In this document: positions 41,188-50,555 of the stretch, piece by piece
How the letters are laid out: each line of letters begins with the position of its first letter
Position numbering within the stretch: position 1 is the first letter of the stretch
Assembly: GCA_001464055.1 (NCBI GenBank)
Contig: LNET01000062.1
Location: 1-64,000, forward strand
Direction: 5' to 3'
Length of the DNA stretch: 64,000 bases
Origin: Burkholderiales bacterium Ga0077543
Lineage (GTDB): Bacteria; Pseudomonadota; Gammaproteobacteria; Burkholderiales; Burkholderiaceae_C
The notes under the pieces: model-generated
The model's database searches: none
Seen by the model: only the letters and a program-made list of their open reading frames with translations
Told to the model about the DNA's origin: nothing
Translations under genes and position numbers: made by a program

Positions 41188-42284
41188 GCCGACAGGCTGT
41201 GGCGCTGGATGACCCGGGCCACCAGTGCGTCGGGTGCGGGCCGCAGCGCGGCGCTGCCGGGCCGGTCGATCACGACGAAGCGGATCTCGCCGGCGCTGGT
41301 CTTCTTGTCCAGGCGCATCAGTGCCAGCCACTGTTCGGTGGGCATGTGCGGCGCCTGGATGGGCAGGCCAGCCGCTGCAATGATTCGCTGCAGCCGTTGC
41401 GCGAAGCTGGCATCGACCAGGCCGAGTTCGACCGACAGCGAAGCCGCCATGACCATGCCGCAGCCCACGGCTTCGCCATGCAGCCACTGGCCATAACCCA
41501 TCCCGGCCTCGATGGCGTGGCCGAAGGTGTGACCGAAGTTCAGGATGGCGCGCAGCCCGCTTTCGCGCTCGTCCTGGCCCACCACCTGGGCCTTGATCTC
41601 GCAAGAGCGCCGCACTGCATGCGCCAGCGACGCCGGGTTGCGCGCCAGCAGGGCGGGCAGCTGCGCCTCGATCCAGTCGAGGAATGCCATGTCGGCGATC
41701 GGGCCGTACTTGATGACTTCGGCCAGGCCGGCCGAGAGTTCACGCGCCGGCAGCGTGGCCAGTGTCGACAGGTCGCACACCACGCGGGCCGGCTGGTAGA
41801 AGGCGCCGATCATGTTCTTGCCGCGCGGGTGGTTGATGGCGGTCTTGCCGCCCACCGACGAGTCCACCTGCGCCAACAGCGTGGTGGGCACCTGCACGAA
41901 GGGCACGCCGCGCATGAAGCTGGCGGCGGCGAAGCCCGTCATGTCGCCGATGACGCCACCACCCAGCGCGAACAGCACGGTCTTGCGGTCGCAGCCCCGG
42001 GCGAGCAGGTGGTCGAAGATCAGGTTCAGCGTGGTCCAGTCCTTGTGGGCCTCGCCGTCGGGCAGCAGCACCGTGCTGACCTGGCCGTAATGCGGCGCCA
42101 GGGCCTGGCGCAGTGGCACTTCGTACAGCGCGGCAATGGTCGGGTTGCTGACGATCACGGCCTGTGCGGCTTGCGGCAGGGCGGCCCAGGCGGCAGCATG
42201 GCCCAGCAGGCCGGGCTGGATGAGGATGTCGTAGCGGCTGTCGCCTGCGGCGACTTGCACGGTGTTTTCCAGCAGCGAAGTCAT
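41184..42284 (-). CDS. aroB: 3-dehydroquinate synthase
   Basis: NAD- and zinc/cobalt-dependent second enzyme of the shikimate pathway. The 366-residue protein shows [60 protein letters not shown] and the metal ligand block [18 protein letters not shown]. The start [20 protein letters not shown] fits family alignments. It is followed by dgt with a 4-base overlap and preceded by aroK after about 50 bases. Confidence 0.97.
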   Translation of the reverse strand: MTSLLENTVQVAAGDSRYDILIQPGLLGHAAAWAALPQAAQAVIVSNPTIAALYEVPLRQALAPHYGQVSTVLLPDGEAHKDWTTLNLIFDHLLARGCDRKTVLFALGGGVIGDMTGFAAASFMRGVPFVQVPTTLLAQVDSSVGGKTAINHPRGKNMIGAFYQPARVVCDLSTLATLPARELSAGLAEVIKYGPIADMAFLDWIEAQLPALLARNPASLAHAVRRSCEIKAQVVGQDERESGLRAILNFGHTFGHAIEAGMGYGQWLHGEAVGCGMVMAASLSVELGLVDASFAQRLQRIIAAAGLPIQAPHMPTEQWLALMRLDKKTSAGEIRFVVIDRPGSAALRPAPDALVARVIQRHSLSA

Positions 42285-42335
42285 GCCCGCGAGTTTATGC
42301 CGCGCCCCAGGATGGGCGTGGCCGGCGTCGCGCGG

Positions 42336-42920
42336 TCAGGAGGCAGGCTGGTCGATGGGCGAAGGCACCTGGCCCGGGTCGACGATGCCGGCCAGTTCCA
42401 GCTGCATCAGCACCATGCCCAGCAGTGCGTGCACCGAAGGCCGCGCCGACTCGACGACGAAGTGTGCCGTGCGGCGGTACAGGGGGTCGCGTTCACGGTA
42501 GAGCTCGCGCAGGCGCTTGAGCGGGTCGGCCACCTGCAGCAAGGGCCGCTGCGTGTCGTGGCGCAGCCGGCGGTGCAGTTCATCGGCGGTGGACCGCAGG
42601 TAGAAGACATGGCTGCGCGAATGCAGGGCGTCGCGGTTCGACGGCCGCAGGATGGCGCCACCGCCAGTGGCCAGCACGATGCCGGGCCGTTGCGTGAGTT
42701 CGTCGATCACGTCCTGCTCGATGTCGCGAAACGCGTCTTCGCCCTGCTGGGCGAAGTAGTCGCGGATCGGCATGCCGATGCGGTGTTCGATCTCGGTGTC
42801 GCTGTCGACGAACTTCAGCCCGAGCTGGCGCGCCAGGTGGCGCCCGACCGTGGACTTGCCACAGCCGGGCATGCCGACGAGGGAGAGCGAAGGTGCGACG
42901 TCAGCGGCAGAGGTTGGCAC
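42336..42920 (-). CDS. aroK: Shikimate kinase
   Basis: Phosphorylates shikimate at the 3-hydroxyl using ATP. Walker A is GMPGCGKST, followed by KFVDSDTEIEHRIGMPIRDY for shikimate binding and VLATGGGAILRPSNRDAL. The lid-type segment is RHDTQRPLL. Length is 194 residues with the GTG at 42920. That start overlaps the upstream lipoprotein gene by 20 bases; the only in-frame ATG before the Walker motif is within it (GMPG), so a non-ATG start is needed. The pilQ-(lipoprotein)-aroK-aroB order is conserved in this order. Confidence 0.92.
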   Translation of the reverse strand: MPTSAADVAPSLSLVGMPGCGKSTVGRHLARQLGLKFVDSDTEIEHRIGMPIRDYFAQQGEDAFRDIEQDVIDELTQRPGIVLATGGGAILRPSNRDALHSRSHVFYLRSTADELHRRLRHDTQRPLLQVADPLKRLRELYRERDPLYRRTAHFVVESARPSVHALLGMVLMQLELAGIVDPGQVPSPIDQPAS

Positions 42921-44940
42921 GGGCTCGGCCGTCGGGCGTTTCCACCACCGGACGAATCGCTTCGGTAGGCTCTTCTCCGTAGGGGCTGAGGACAAAAGGC
43001 GGCGCCGGCTCGGCCTGGACCGCGGTGAACGGAACGATGAGGCGGCCGGTGAAGCTGGCTCGGCCTTCCGTGCCGGCCACACCCGATGCTGCCACTGTCA
43101 GTTCGTACTTCACCCAGCTGCCGTAGTTGCGCGGGTAGGTGATGCGCAAGGGAATCCGGCCGGTTGAATCGGTGCGGTGGGGCGGAGGACCTTCGAACGA
43201 CACCACGACGTCGGCCTTGCGCGGCTCCAGCTGTCCGTTGTTGTTGGCGTCTTCGACACCGCCATTGGAGTAGACCTCGAGAACGCCGTTGCGGTTGACG
43301 TCCTCGTTCTCGCAATCGAAAGCGACGACCTGCTGCACCCAGCGGTCGGAGTCCAGCGGGCGGATCCAGCGACCGCGCGAGTAGGTCAGCAGGTCCAGCA
43401 GCGGACTGATGGGGGTGTCGGCCTTGGCCAGGCCCGATGAGTCGTTGACCTGCACGACGAACCGCTGAATGTAGACGAGCGGGTCGTCGAGCACGACCTG
43501 GTTGTCCGTGCCGATGGTCACCGAGAGCGGGTCGGAGACGACGGTCAGGCTGGTGACGGTCGCAACCGGGCTGGAGTTCGGGCAGGTACCCGCCGGGAAG
43601 TCCACGTAATCCCAGCAGGCGCGGACCGAGACGCCGTCCGTCGGGCTGAACCGGGATCCTGGAATGTAGGCCGACAGCGCGATGCCGTTGGCGTCGCTGT
43701 AGACCAGGGTCGAGCCCGAGGACATGGTGCCGCCGATGGAGTTGATGTCTCCGTTCAGGTCGAAGCGGACACGGATGTTCTGGATCGGCTGGTTGGCATT
43801 GCCGACGAACAAGGCGCGGATCTCGGCGCGGTTCTGGCTGGACCCTGGGCCGTTCACGACCACCACGCTCGGGTTGGCACGAACGCTGGCCGACCGCACC
43901 GAGCCCGCCTGGGCCGGGGGAATGACGCCGGCACCCGTCTGCACGATGACGGTGGTGAGATTTTCGACACCGCCTGCAACGGCGCGGATCGCCACATTAC
44001 CCGACGCCACGGGGGCAGAGTAGCGGTACTCGAAGGCGCCGTTGAGGTCGGTCACGGCTTCGGTGGCGACGCCATCGGGTCCGCTGATGCGTATGGGCAG
44101 CGCGGCCATGGCCGAATTGCTGGCGTCGGTCACCCGGTACTGGATCGTGCCGGGCGTGCCGGGCAGCAGGACGGCGGGCAGAGCCGTGGCCGCGATGCGC
44201 GTGCCGGTGACCTGCAGCACGGCTTCGCGCGTCAGTGTGCCGCTGATGGCGGTGACCACGATGGGCCGGTTCGTCGGATTCGAGCCGATGCTGATGGCCC
44301 CGCTGACCACGCCGGTGTTCGAGGTGGCGGGTCCGGTCACGATGATCGAGGCACCGTTGTTGACGCGCAGCGTGACGGGGATGCCCGAGATCGCGTTGCG
44401 GTTGTTGTCGACCGCCGTCACGGTGGCCGTGACCGTGGCCGTGCCGGAATTGGGGATGCTGGGCGCGCTGAGCACCAGCGAGATGTCTGACGCCGTGGGC
44501 ACCGGCTGCGAAGCCGTGATGACGGTGAGGTTCGCGGTCTTGCTCAAGGCGCCCGAACGCGCGGTCACGACGATCGTGCGGTTCGTGAGGTTGGCGCCGA
44601 TCCCGACGCTGGCTTCGTACAGGCCGGTGGCGCTGGTGACGGCGCCGGTGGTGGTGACGGTGACGACAGCGTCGTTGTCGGCCGTGATCGTGACAGGCAC
44701 GTTGGGCAGCGCATTGCGGTTGGCGTCGAGCGCGGTGACGGTGGCCGTGATGGTCTGGGTGCCGCTGTTGGCGATCGAGGCCGAACTCAGCACCAGCACC
44801 AGGTCGGCAGCCGTGGGCGCTGCCGCGCCGCCGCCCGGGCCGCCGCCGAATGGCGGTGCACCTGAATCACCACCACCGCCGCCGCAAGCCGCCAGCACCA
44901 GCAGGCTGCAGATCGAAAAAAGTCTTTTGAGAATTGTCAT
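42901..44940 (-). CDS. Ig-like repeat lipoprotein in the type IV pilus operon
   Basis: A 679-residue predicted lipoprotein. The signal peptide MTILKRLFSICSLLVLAACG has a lipobox ending at Cys19, followed by a Gly-rich linker. At least three tandem Ig-like (invasin/intimin Big_1-type) domains follow, each with the pattern D-L/I-x-L-V-L-S-S/A and TITATVTALDANRNALPNVP or similar. The C-terminal part has a non-repeat region with CWDYVDFPAGTCPNSSP and further beta structure. It probably extends from a membrane surface. It lies 88 bases after pilQ and overlaps aroK by 20 bases. Its role in pilus biology is not established. Confidence 0.85.
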   Translation of the reverse strand: MTILKRLFSICSLLVLAACGGGGGDSGAPPFGGGPGGGAAAPTAADLVLVLSSASIANSGTQTITATVTALDANRNALPNVPVTITADNDAVVTVTTTGAVTSATGLYEASVGIGANLTNRTIVVTARSGALSKTANLTVITASQPVPTASDISLVLSAPSIPNSGTATVTATVTAVDNNRNAISGIPVTLRVNNGASIIVTGPATSNTGVVSGAISIGSNPTNRPIVVTAISGTLTREAVLQVTGTRIAATALPAVLLPGTPGTIQYRVTDASNSAMAALPIRISGPDGVATEAVTDLNGAFEYRYSAPVASGNVAIRAVAGGVENLTTVIVQTGAGVIPPAQAGSVRSASVRANPSVVVVNGPGSSQNRAEIRALFVGNANQPIQNIRVRFDLNGDINSIGGTMSSGSTLVYSDANGIALSAYIPGSRFSPTDGVSVRACWDYVDFPAGTCPNSSPVATVTSLTVVSDPLSVTIGTDNQVVLDDPLVYIQRFVVQVNDSSGLAKADTPISPLLDLLTYSRGRWIRPLDSDRWVQQVVAFDCENEDVNRNGVLEVYSNGGVEDANNNGQLEPRKADVVVSFEGPPPHRTDSTGRIPLRITYPRNYGSWVKYELTVAASGVAGTEGRASFTGRLIVPFTAVQAEPAPPFVLSPYGEEPTEAIRPVVETPDGRARANLCR

Positions 44941-45028
44941 GGTCGATGTCCTGCGTCTTGGCGGCGCGCGGAAGCGAAAGCGGGCGTCGCTTACGTCGGG
45001 AAGGCTGGAGGCTGGCGCGGCTGGGGGT

Positions 45029-47272
45029 TCAGCGTGCAGCCGAACGGTCGGTCACGATCTTGGGCGTGATGAACACCAGCAATTCGCTCTTGGTCGTGCT
45101 GCGCACCCGGTTCTGGAACAGCAGGCCCAGGTAGGGAATATCGCCCAGCAGCGGCACCTTGTTGATCTCGTTGCGCTCGTCCTGCGTGAAGATGCCGCCG
45201 ATGACGACCGTGCCGCCGTTTTCCACCAGCACCTGGGTCTGCACCTGCTTGGTGTTGATGGCCGGGCCGGCCGCGGTCAGCGCGCCACGGCTGTCCTTGT
45301 TGACCAGCAGGTCCAGGATGACGTTGCCTTCAGGGGTGATCTGAGGCGTGACTTCCAGGCTCAGGCTGGCCTTCTTGAACGACACCGAGGTGGCGCCGCT
45401 GCTGGTGGCCTGCTGGTAGGGGATTTCCTCGCCCTGCTCGATGCGCGCCTTGGTCTGGTCGGCCGTGATGATGCGCGGGCTGCTGACGATGTTGCCTCTG
45501 CCCTCGGCTTCCAGCGCCGACAGTTCCAGGTTCAGGAAGCGGTTGGCCGTGGCGCCGAACAGGCTCAGCGCAATGGTGGCGGCCGATGCGCTGGCGAAGC
45601 TGGTGTTGGCCGGCAGGTTCACGAACTGCGAGTCGGGGATGAAGCTGCTGTCGGTGTTCGGCGTCTGGCCGGTGGTGACACCGATGTTCGAATAGTTGCC
45701 CCCAATCGCCGCGTAGTTGCCGCCACCCACGCCGTAGCCCGGGATGCCGCCCCGCACGCCGCGCAGGTCGGTGCCGCCCAGCTTCACGCCCAGGGCGCGG
45801 CCGAAGCTGTCGTCGGCTTCGACGATGCGGGCTTCGATCAGCACCTGGCGCACCGGGATGTCGATCTTGCTGATGAGCGACTGGATCTCCTCGAGCTTGC
45901 TCGGGATGTCGCTGACGAAGAGCTGGTTGGTGCGGGTCTCGAAGATGACGCTGCCGCGCGGCGACAGGATGCGGGTGTTGGTGCTGCCGCCACCGCCGCC
46001 GCCGCCACCCTGCGACAGGTTCTGCCCGGTCAGGCCCTTGGCCACTTCCTCGGACTTGGTGTAGTTCAGCTGGAACGACTGGGTGCGCAGCGGCTCGAGT
46101 TCCTCGATCTTCCGCTTTGCTTCCAGGTCGACCTGTTCCTTGGCGGCGAGTTCGTCCTTGGGCGCGATCCACAGCACGTTGCCGTTCTTGCGCACGCCCA
46201 GGCCCTTGGCCTGCAGGATGATGTCCAGGGCCTGGTCCCAGGGCACGTCTTTCAGGCGCAGGGTGACGGTACCGGTGACGGTGTCGCTGGTGACGACGTT
46301 GAAGTTGGTGAAGTCGGCAATCACCTGCAGCAGCGCGCGAACTTCGATGTTCTGGAAGTTCAGGCTGAGCTTTTCGCCCTGGAAACCCACGCCCTGTGTC
46401 AACTTGTTGGGGTCGAGCTTGACCGGCCGCACTTCCAGGACGAACTGGTTGTCGCTCTGGTAGGCGCTGTGTTCCCAGGCGCCGGTGGGTTCGACCACCA
46501 TGCGTACGCGGTCGCCTGACTGGAACGTGGAAATGCTGCGCACCGGCGTGCCGAAGTCGGTGACGTCCAGGCGGCGGCGCAGGCTGTCGGGCAGGGTGCT
46601 GCGCAGGAATTCGACGACGAGGCTCTGCCCCTGCTGGCGGATGTCCACGCCCACCTGCGTACTGGGCAGGTTGACGACGATGCGGCCGGCGCCGTCGCTG
46701 CCGCGACGGAAGTCGATGTCGCGCAGGCCTTGCGGGTTGTTGTTCTGCGGCGGTGCAAAGCTGGTGGCTGCCGCGGCCGTGGCCGGGCCGCCAGTGGCGC
46801 TGGGGGCGGCGGCCAGGGCATCGCCGCTGCTGCCGCTGACGCCGTCGAGCACCAGCACCAGGGCCTTGCCCTGCAACTGGGCGCGGTAGCTGGAAGCCTG
46901 CTTGAGGTTCAGCACCAGGCGCGTGCGTTCACCCGCCTGCGCCACGTTGATCGACCGCAGGTTGCCCTGGTTGATCTCGATGCTGTTGCGGCCCATGGCA
47001 TTGGCCACGCCCGGCAGGTCGATGGCGATGCGCGGTGGCGACTGCACCGAGAAGCCGCTGGGCACGGCGGTCAGCGCTTCGCTGAGCTCGATGCGCACCA
47101 CCTCGGTACCGGCCTGCTGGTTGCTGGTGATGGACTGGATGGCGTTCTGCGCCCAGGCACCGCCGGGAGCAGCCATGAGGCTGGCTGTGAGGGCCAGCGT
47201 GGCCATTGCTGCCATGGCGGCACGCCAGTGGGGCCCGTGGGACATGTTGCGGCTCTCCTGAGAATTCATCAT
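45029..47272 (-). CDS. pilQ: Type IV pilus secretin PilQ
   Basis: Outer-membrane secretin through which the type IV pilus passes. The 747-residue precursor has a signal peptide (AMATLALTASLMAAPGGAWA) and two AMIN-type peptidoglycan-binding regions in the first ~290 residues. The short secretin/TonB N-terminal domain (LNFQNIEVRALLQVIADFTN) comes next, then N1 and the C-terminal secretin with VPLLGDIPYLGLLFQNRVRS and the terminal LLVFITPKIVTD. Start at ATG 47272 overlaps the pilP stop by 4 bases; a downstream ATG (MSHGPHW) is possible. Confidence 0.96.
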   Translation of the reverse strand: MMNSQESRNMSHGPHWRAAMAAMATLALTASLMAAPGGAWAQNAIQSITSNQQAGTEVVRIELSEALTAVPSGFSVQSPPRIAIDLPGVANAMGRNSIEINQGNLRSINVAQAGERTRLVLNLKQASSYRAQLQGKALVLVLDGVSGSSGDALAAAPSATGGPATAAAATSFAPPQNNNPQGLRDIDFRRGSDGAGRIVVNLPSTQVGVDIRQQGQSLVVEFLRSTLPDSLRRRLDVTDFGTPVRSISTFQSGDRVRMVVEPTGAWEHSAYQSDNQFVLEVRPVKLDPNKLTQGVGFQGEKLSLNFQNIEVRALLQVIADFTNFNVVTSDTVTGTVTLRLKDVPWDQALDIILQAKGLGVRKNGNVLWIAPKDELAAKEQVDLEAKRKIEELEPLRTQSFQLNYTKSEEVAKGLTGQNLSQGGGGGGGGSTNTRILSPRGSVIFETRTNQLFVSDIPSKLEEIQSLISKIDIPVRQVLIEARIVEADDSFGRALGVKLGGTDLRGVRGGIPGYGVGGGNYAAIGGNYSNIGVTTGQTPNTDSSFIPDSQFVNLPANTSFASASAATIALSLFGATANRFLNLELSALEAEGRGNIVSSPRIITADQTKARIEQGEEIPYQQATSSGATSVSFKKASLSLEVTPQITPEGNVILDLLVNKDSRGALTAAGPAINTKQVQTQVLVENGGTVVIGGIFTQDERNEINKVPLLGDIPYLGLLFQNRVRSTTKSELLVFITPKIVTDRSAAR

Positions 47273-47799
47273 CGCGCCCGCTCTTGCAGTTGCAGGGTGG
47301 CCGGGCGTTCAATCCATTCGCCGGCGGCGTCCTGGACAATTTCACGCAGGCTGACTTCGGTTTCTGAAATGGCGGTGACGCGGCCGTAGTTCTGGCCCAG
47401 GTAGTCACCCACTTTCACTTGGTACAACAGGTTGTCCACCCGCAGCAGGGCAAACGGACTGGCACCGCGGGCCACGCTGCCGACCATGGTCATGCCGTCC
47501 AGCGGGTAGGACTCCAGCGGCTCCTTGCGCCGGTTCAACTGCGCCGACAGCAGCGAGTTCGGCGCGCGGGCCTCTTGCCGGATGGCCACGGTCAGCTTCT
47601 GCGTGCTGAAAGGCTCGACGCCTTGCGCCGCCTGGTAGGGCTGTGGGTCGAACTTCTTGGGCGGGAGCAACGGCGTGACGTTCGGCTTGGCTTCGCGGCG
47701 CTGCTGCTCCATCCATGTCTGCAGTTCGTCGGTGCCTTCGCCGCAGCCAGCCAGCAAGGCTGCTGCCAGCACGGCTGCAGTCAGGTGCATCGGCTTCAT
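47269..47799 (-). CDS. pilP: Type IV pilus inner-membrane lipoprotein PilP
   Basis: Lipoprotein linking the PilMNO inner-membrane platform to PilQ. Signal peptide MKPMHLTAAVLAAALLAGCG with lipobox LLAGC (Cys19). A flexible linker (LPPKKFDPQPYQ) follows, then the beta-domain YPLDGMTMVGSVARGASPFA and VKVGDYLGQNYGRVTAISET. Length 176 residues. Start and stop overlap neighbours by 4 bases, so it is translationally coupled in pilMNOPQ. Confidence 0.96.
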   Translation of the reverse strand: MKPMHLTAAVLAAALLAGCGEGTDELQTWMEQQRREAKPNVTPLLPPKKFDPQPYQAAQGVEPFSTQKLTVAIRQEARAPNSLLSAQLNRRKEPLESYPLDGMTMVGSVARGASPFALLRVDNLLYQVKVGDYLGQNYGRVTAISETEVSLREIVQDAAGEWIERPATLQLQERAR

Positions 47800-48497
47800 G
47801 GCTTGGCCCCTCCGGCCGTGGCCTTGGCCTTGGCCTGGCGCTGTTCGGCCACTTCGGTGGGGTCCAGGTAGCGGTAGGTGTGGGCCGTGGCGTCCATGGC
47901 CAGCATGCCCGAGGTGCTGTCCCGCGCCTGCAGCGGCGCGATCGAGAGGTTCTGCAGCGTCACGATGCGAGACAGGTTGGCGACGTCTGCAGCGAACGCC
48001 CCAATGTCGTGGTAGCGGCCGCTGACACGGATGGTGATCGGGAGTTCGGCGTAGTAGTCCTTGACCTGCACCTGGCCAGGGCGGAACAGTTCGAACTGCA
48101 GGCCGCGGCCCAGACCGGCCTGGTTGATGTCTGACAGGAGGGCGTCCATGTCGGCCTTGCCGGGAAGCTGCTTTTCCAGCTGTGTGACGTATTCCTGCAC
48201 CTGCTGCTTCTGCTTGCGCAGTTCAGTCAGGTTGACGGCCTGCGCCAGGCGGTTGCGGTATTGGTCCTTCAGCCCGGGTTCGCGGGCGCGTTCGGCTTCC
48301 AGGTCTTCGGTGCTGGTGGACAGCACCGCAAACCAGGACAGCCCAACAATCGCGGCCGTGACAGCCAGCCACACGGCCAGTTTCGGCAGCACCTGCCACT
48401 GGCCAGGCTCTTTCCAGTCCACGCCGCGGAACTGCGAGGCGGCCCGTTCGAACATTCCGCCGAAGTCGATCGAGGGTGAGGGCGACTTGGTAGCCAT
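47796..48497 (-). CDS. pilO: Type IV pilus assembly protein PilO
   Basis: Bitopic inner-membrane protein that dimerises with PilN in the alignment complex. A membrane helix at about 35-55 (KLAVWLAVTAAIVGLSWFAV) is followed by a coiled coil (NLTELRKQKQQVQEYVTQLE) and a ferredoxin-like periplasmic domain containing DINQAGLGRGLQFELF and ITIRVSGRYHDIGAFAADVA. Length 233 residues. One base separates it from pilN; its end overlaps pilP by 4 bases. Confidence 0.95.
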   Translation of the reverse strand: MATKSPSPSIDFGGMFERAASQFRGVDWKEPGQWQVLPKLAVWLAVTAAIVGLSWFAVLSTSTEDLEAERAREPGLKDQYRNRLAQAVNLTELRKQKQQVQEYVTQLEKQLPGKADMDALLSDINQAGLGRGLQFELFRPGQVQVKDYYAELPITIRVSGRYHDIGAFAADVANLSRIVTLQNLSIAPLQARDSTSGMLAMDATAHTYRYLDPTEVAEQRQAKAKATAGGAKP

Positions 48498-48498
48498 G

Positions 48499-49128
48499 TC
48501 AGGTTTTCTTGTCCGTGCTGGCCGGAGCCGACGCGGCCGGAATGGCGGCCGGGGCGGCGGCGGGGGGCTGGGGCCGCTTCAGGTTGACGCGCATCGAGAA
48601 GTCGAACAGGCGCCGTTGTTCGCGGTTCGCGGCCGTCAGCGTCGCGACCTTGATTTCCACGAGTTCGGGCCGTTCGAGCCACGGCGAGTTGTAGAGCGTG
48701 TTGCGCAGGAATTCGCTGACCCGCTCGTTGGTCTGGGCCACGCCGGTGACAGCGACCACCTGACCGGTCTGCTTGATGCTCGTGAGGTACACGCCTTCCG
48801 GCGTCTGCTTGACGAGTTCGTCGAGCAGATGGATGGGCGTGTTCCGGTCGGTCTGCAGGTCTTCGACCGCCTTTTGACGCGCCTTCAGCGCTTCGATTTC
48901 CGAACGCAGCGTGGCAATGTCCTTGATCTGGGAGTCCAGACGTGCAATCTCCGACTGCAGGAAGTCATTGCGTGCCTGTTGCGCAGCCGTCATCTGCTGC
49001 AGCACGGAATACCAGACCAGGGCAATCGCAGCACCGGCCAGGGCGAACGCTGCCACGCCGACGAAGAACGCACGCTTGCGCTGGAGGCGCTTGGCCTCGC
49101 GGTGCGGCAGTAGGTTGATCAGGATCAC
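48499..49128 (-). CDS. pilN: Type IV pilus assembly protein PilN
   Basis: Bitopic partner of PilO and docking site for PilM. The short cytoplasmic N-terminus MILINLLPHREAKRLQRKRA contains the conserved INLLPYR-type PilM-binding motif (here INLLPHR). A membrane helix lies at about 22-42, then a coiled coil (LDSQIKDIATLRSEIEALKA) and a periplasmic domain. Length 209 residues, with a Pro/Ala-rich tail. It overlaps the pilM stop by 4 bases. Confidence 0.96.
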   Translation of the reverse strand: MILINLLPHREAKRLQRKRAFFVGVAAFALAGAAIALVWYSVLQQMTAAQQARNDFLQSEIARLDSQIKDIATLRSEIEALKARQKAVEDLQTDRNTPIHLLDELVKQTPEGVYLTSIKQTGQVVAVTGVAQTNERVSEFLRNTLYNSPWLERPELVEIKVATLTAANREQRRLFDFSMRVNLKRPQPPAAAPAAIPAASAPASTDKKT

Positions 49129-50204
49129 TGCAGGAACCTCCGCATCGCCAGGCCGCAGGCCGTCAGGTACGAAGGCGCTTCGCGGCGGACGCGGCTTTCA
49201 CGCACGGCCGAACCCAGCTGCATGTGCTCGAAGGGATTGACGATGTTGGACGCGAAGCCGGTCAGGTCGGTGACGCGGTCCTTCAAGCCGGGCAGGGTGG
49301 CCGTGCCGCCGGCCAGCATCACGTAATGCACCTTGTGGTGCGGGGTGCTGGTGAAAAAGTACTGCAGGGCGCGACCGATTTCCTGGCTCAGGCTGTCGAC
49401 GAACGGGGCCAGGATGGCGGTGTCGTAGTCTTCGGGCAGGTCGCCGCTGAGCTTCTTGGCTTCTGCTTCCTCGAAGCTGAAGCCGTATTGCCGGCTGATC
49501 AGCTGGGTGAGCTGGCTGCCACCGAAGGCCTGATCGCGGTCGTAGAGCATTTCGTCGTCGCGCAGCACCTTCAGGCTGGTGGTGTCGGCACCGATTTCGA
49601 ACAAGGCCACCAGGGCGTCGCGGCCTTCGTTTGGCAGACCCTGGACGATGCGGCCGATGGCCAGTCGCGAAGCGTGTGATTCGATGTCCAGAACCACTGG
49701 CTTCAGGCCGGCGGCTTCGGCCAGGCCCTGGCGGTCCTGCACGCGGTCCTTGCGGCTGGCGGCAATCAGCACCTCGACGTCGCCAGCCGATGTGGCGCTG
49801 GGGCCCATTACGCAGAAGTCGAGACTGACCTCGTCCAGCGAAAACGGGATGTACTGGTTGGCCTCGGACTCGACCTGCAGTTCCATTTCTTCTTCGCGCA
49901 GGCCGGCCGGCAGCATGATCTTCTTGGTGATGACGGCCGACTGCGGCATGGCCATCACGACCTGCTTGCTGCGCGTGCCGCTTTTGCTGACGACGCGCTT
50001 GACGGCGTCGGCGACCTCGTCGAACTTCTCGATCTGGCCGTCGGTGATCCAGCCTTTCTCGAAGGGCTCCGAGGCGAATCGCTCGAGCACAAATTCGCCC
50101 GAGGAGGTCTGGCCGAGTTCCACCAGCTTGACGCTGGACGAGCTGATGTCCAGGCCGATCATCGGTGGGTGCTTGCGGCCCAGCAGTGCGTCGAGAAAAC
50201 TCAA
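49125..50204 (-). CDS. pilM: Type IV pilus assembly protein PilM
   Basis: Actin-like ATP-binding cytoplasmic protein that anchors the alignment complex. The start MSFLDALLGRKHPPMIGLDI and the nucleotide-site strands GLDISSSSVKLVEL, LFEIGADTTSLKVL and YVMLAGGTATLPGLKDRVTD are typical. Length 359 residues. First gene of pilMNOPQ, divergent from ponA across about 350 bases that must contain both promoters. Confidence 0.97.
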   Translation of the reverse strand: MSFLDALLGRKHPPMIGLDISSSSVKLVELGQTSSGEFVLERFASEPFEKGWITDGQIEKFDEVADAVKRVVSKSGTRSKQVVMAMPQSAVITKKIMLPAGLREEEMELQVESEANQYIPFSLDEVSLDFCVMGPSATSAGDVEVLIAASRKDRVQDRQGLAEAAGLKPVVLDIESHASRLAIGRIVQGLPNEGRDALVALFEIGADTTSLKVLRDDEMLYDRDQAFGGSQLTQLISRQYGFSFEEAEAKKLSGDLPEDYDTAILAPFVDSLSQEIGRALQYFFTSTPHHKVHYVMLAGGTATLPGLKDRVTDLTGFASNIVNPFEHMQLGSAVRESRVRREAPSYLTACGLAMRRFLQ

Positions 50205-50555
50205 ATCGAATGCTCCACGGCCGGATGAGATGAAGTTGACTACCCGCTTGCGGGCTTGTTAAGAAGTCACTTGAATGCTAGCAGCAAAGCCCTTGTGAAC
50301 AGCCGAATAACGGGGTGGTTCCGCCCCCATCTCCGGTACTGGCACGATGGGCAACGACAGTGCCGCAGCCGGGCTTTTAGCTGCATTGCGCCTGCGGTGA
50401 CAACCCTTTTGGCCTGGAAACAGCAATTGGTGACCACCCTGTTCACGAGAACGTGGACAAGTTCGCGTTTGCCCATTGCGACGAGCGCGGGTCGGGGTGG
50501 CTGCTGCGCCTTGCGGCTTTCAGACAGAATGCAGCCAAGAGCTTCGTCCTGACGC
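50205..50555. other. Divergent promoter region between pilM and ponA
   Basis: About 350 non-coding bases. A small CCCGC-TT-GCGGG hairpin lies at 50243-50254, close to pilM. I see no strong -35/-10 pair for either gene and no recognisable operator. A minus-strand open frame crossing the region (50267-50680) runs into ponA and has no protein-like features. Confidence 0.45.

Noticed and set aside
40015-41604. Extended dgt open frame of 529 codons
   Set aside because: Its first ~140 codons are antisense-like translation of aroB in another frame; the GTGA overlap start at 41187 gives the standard protein.
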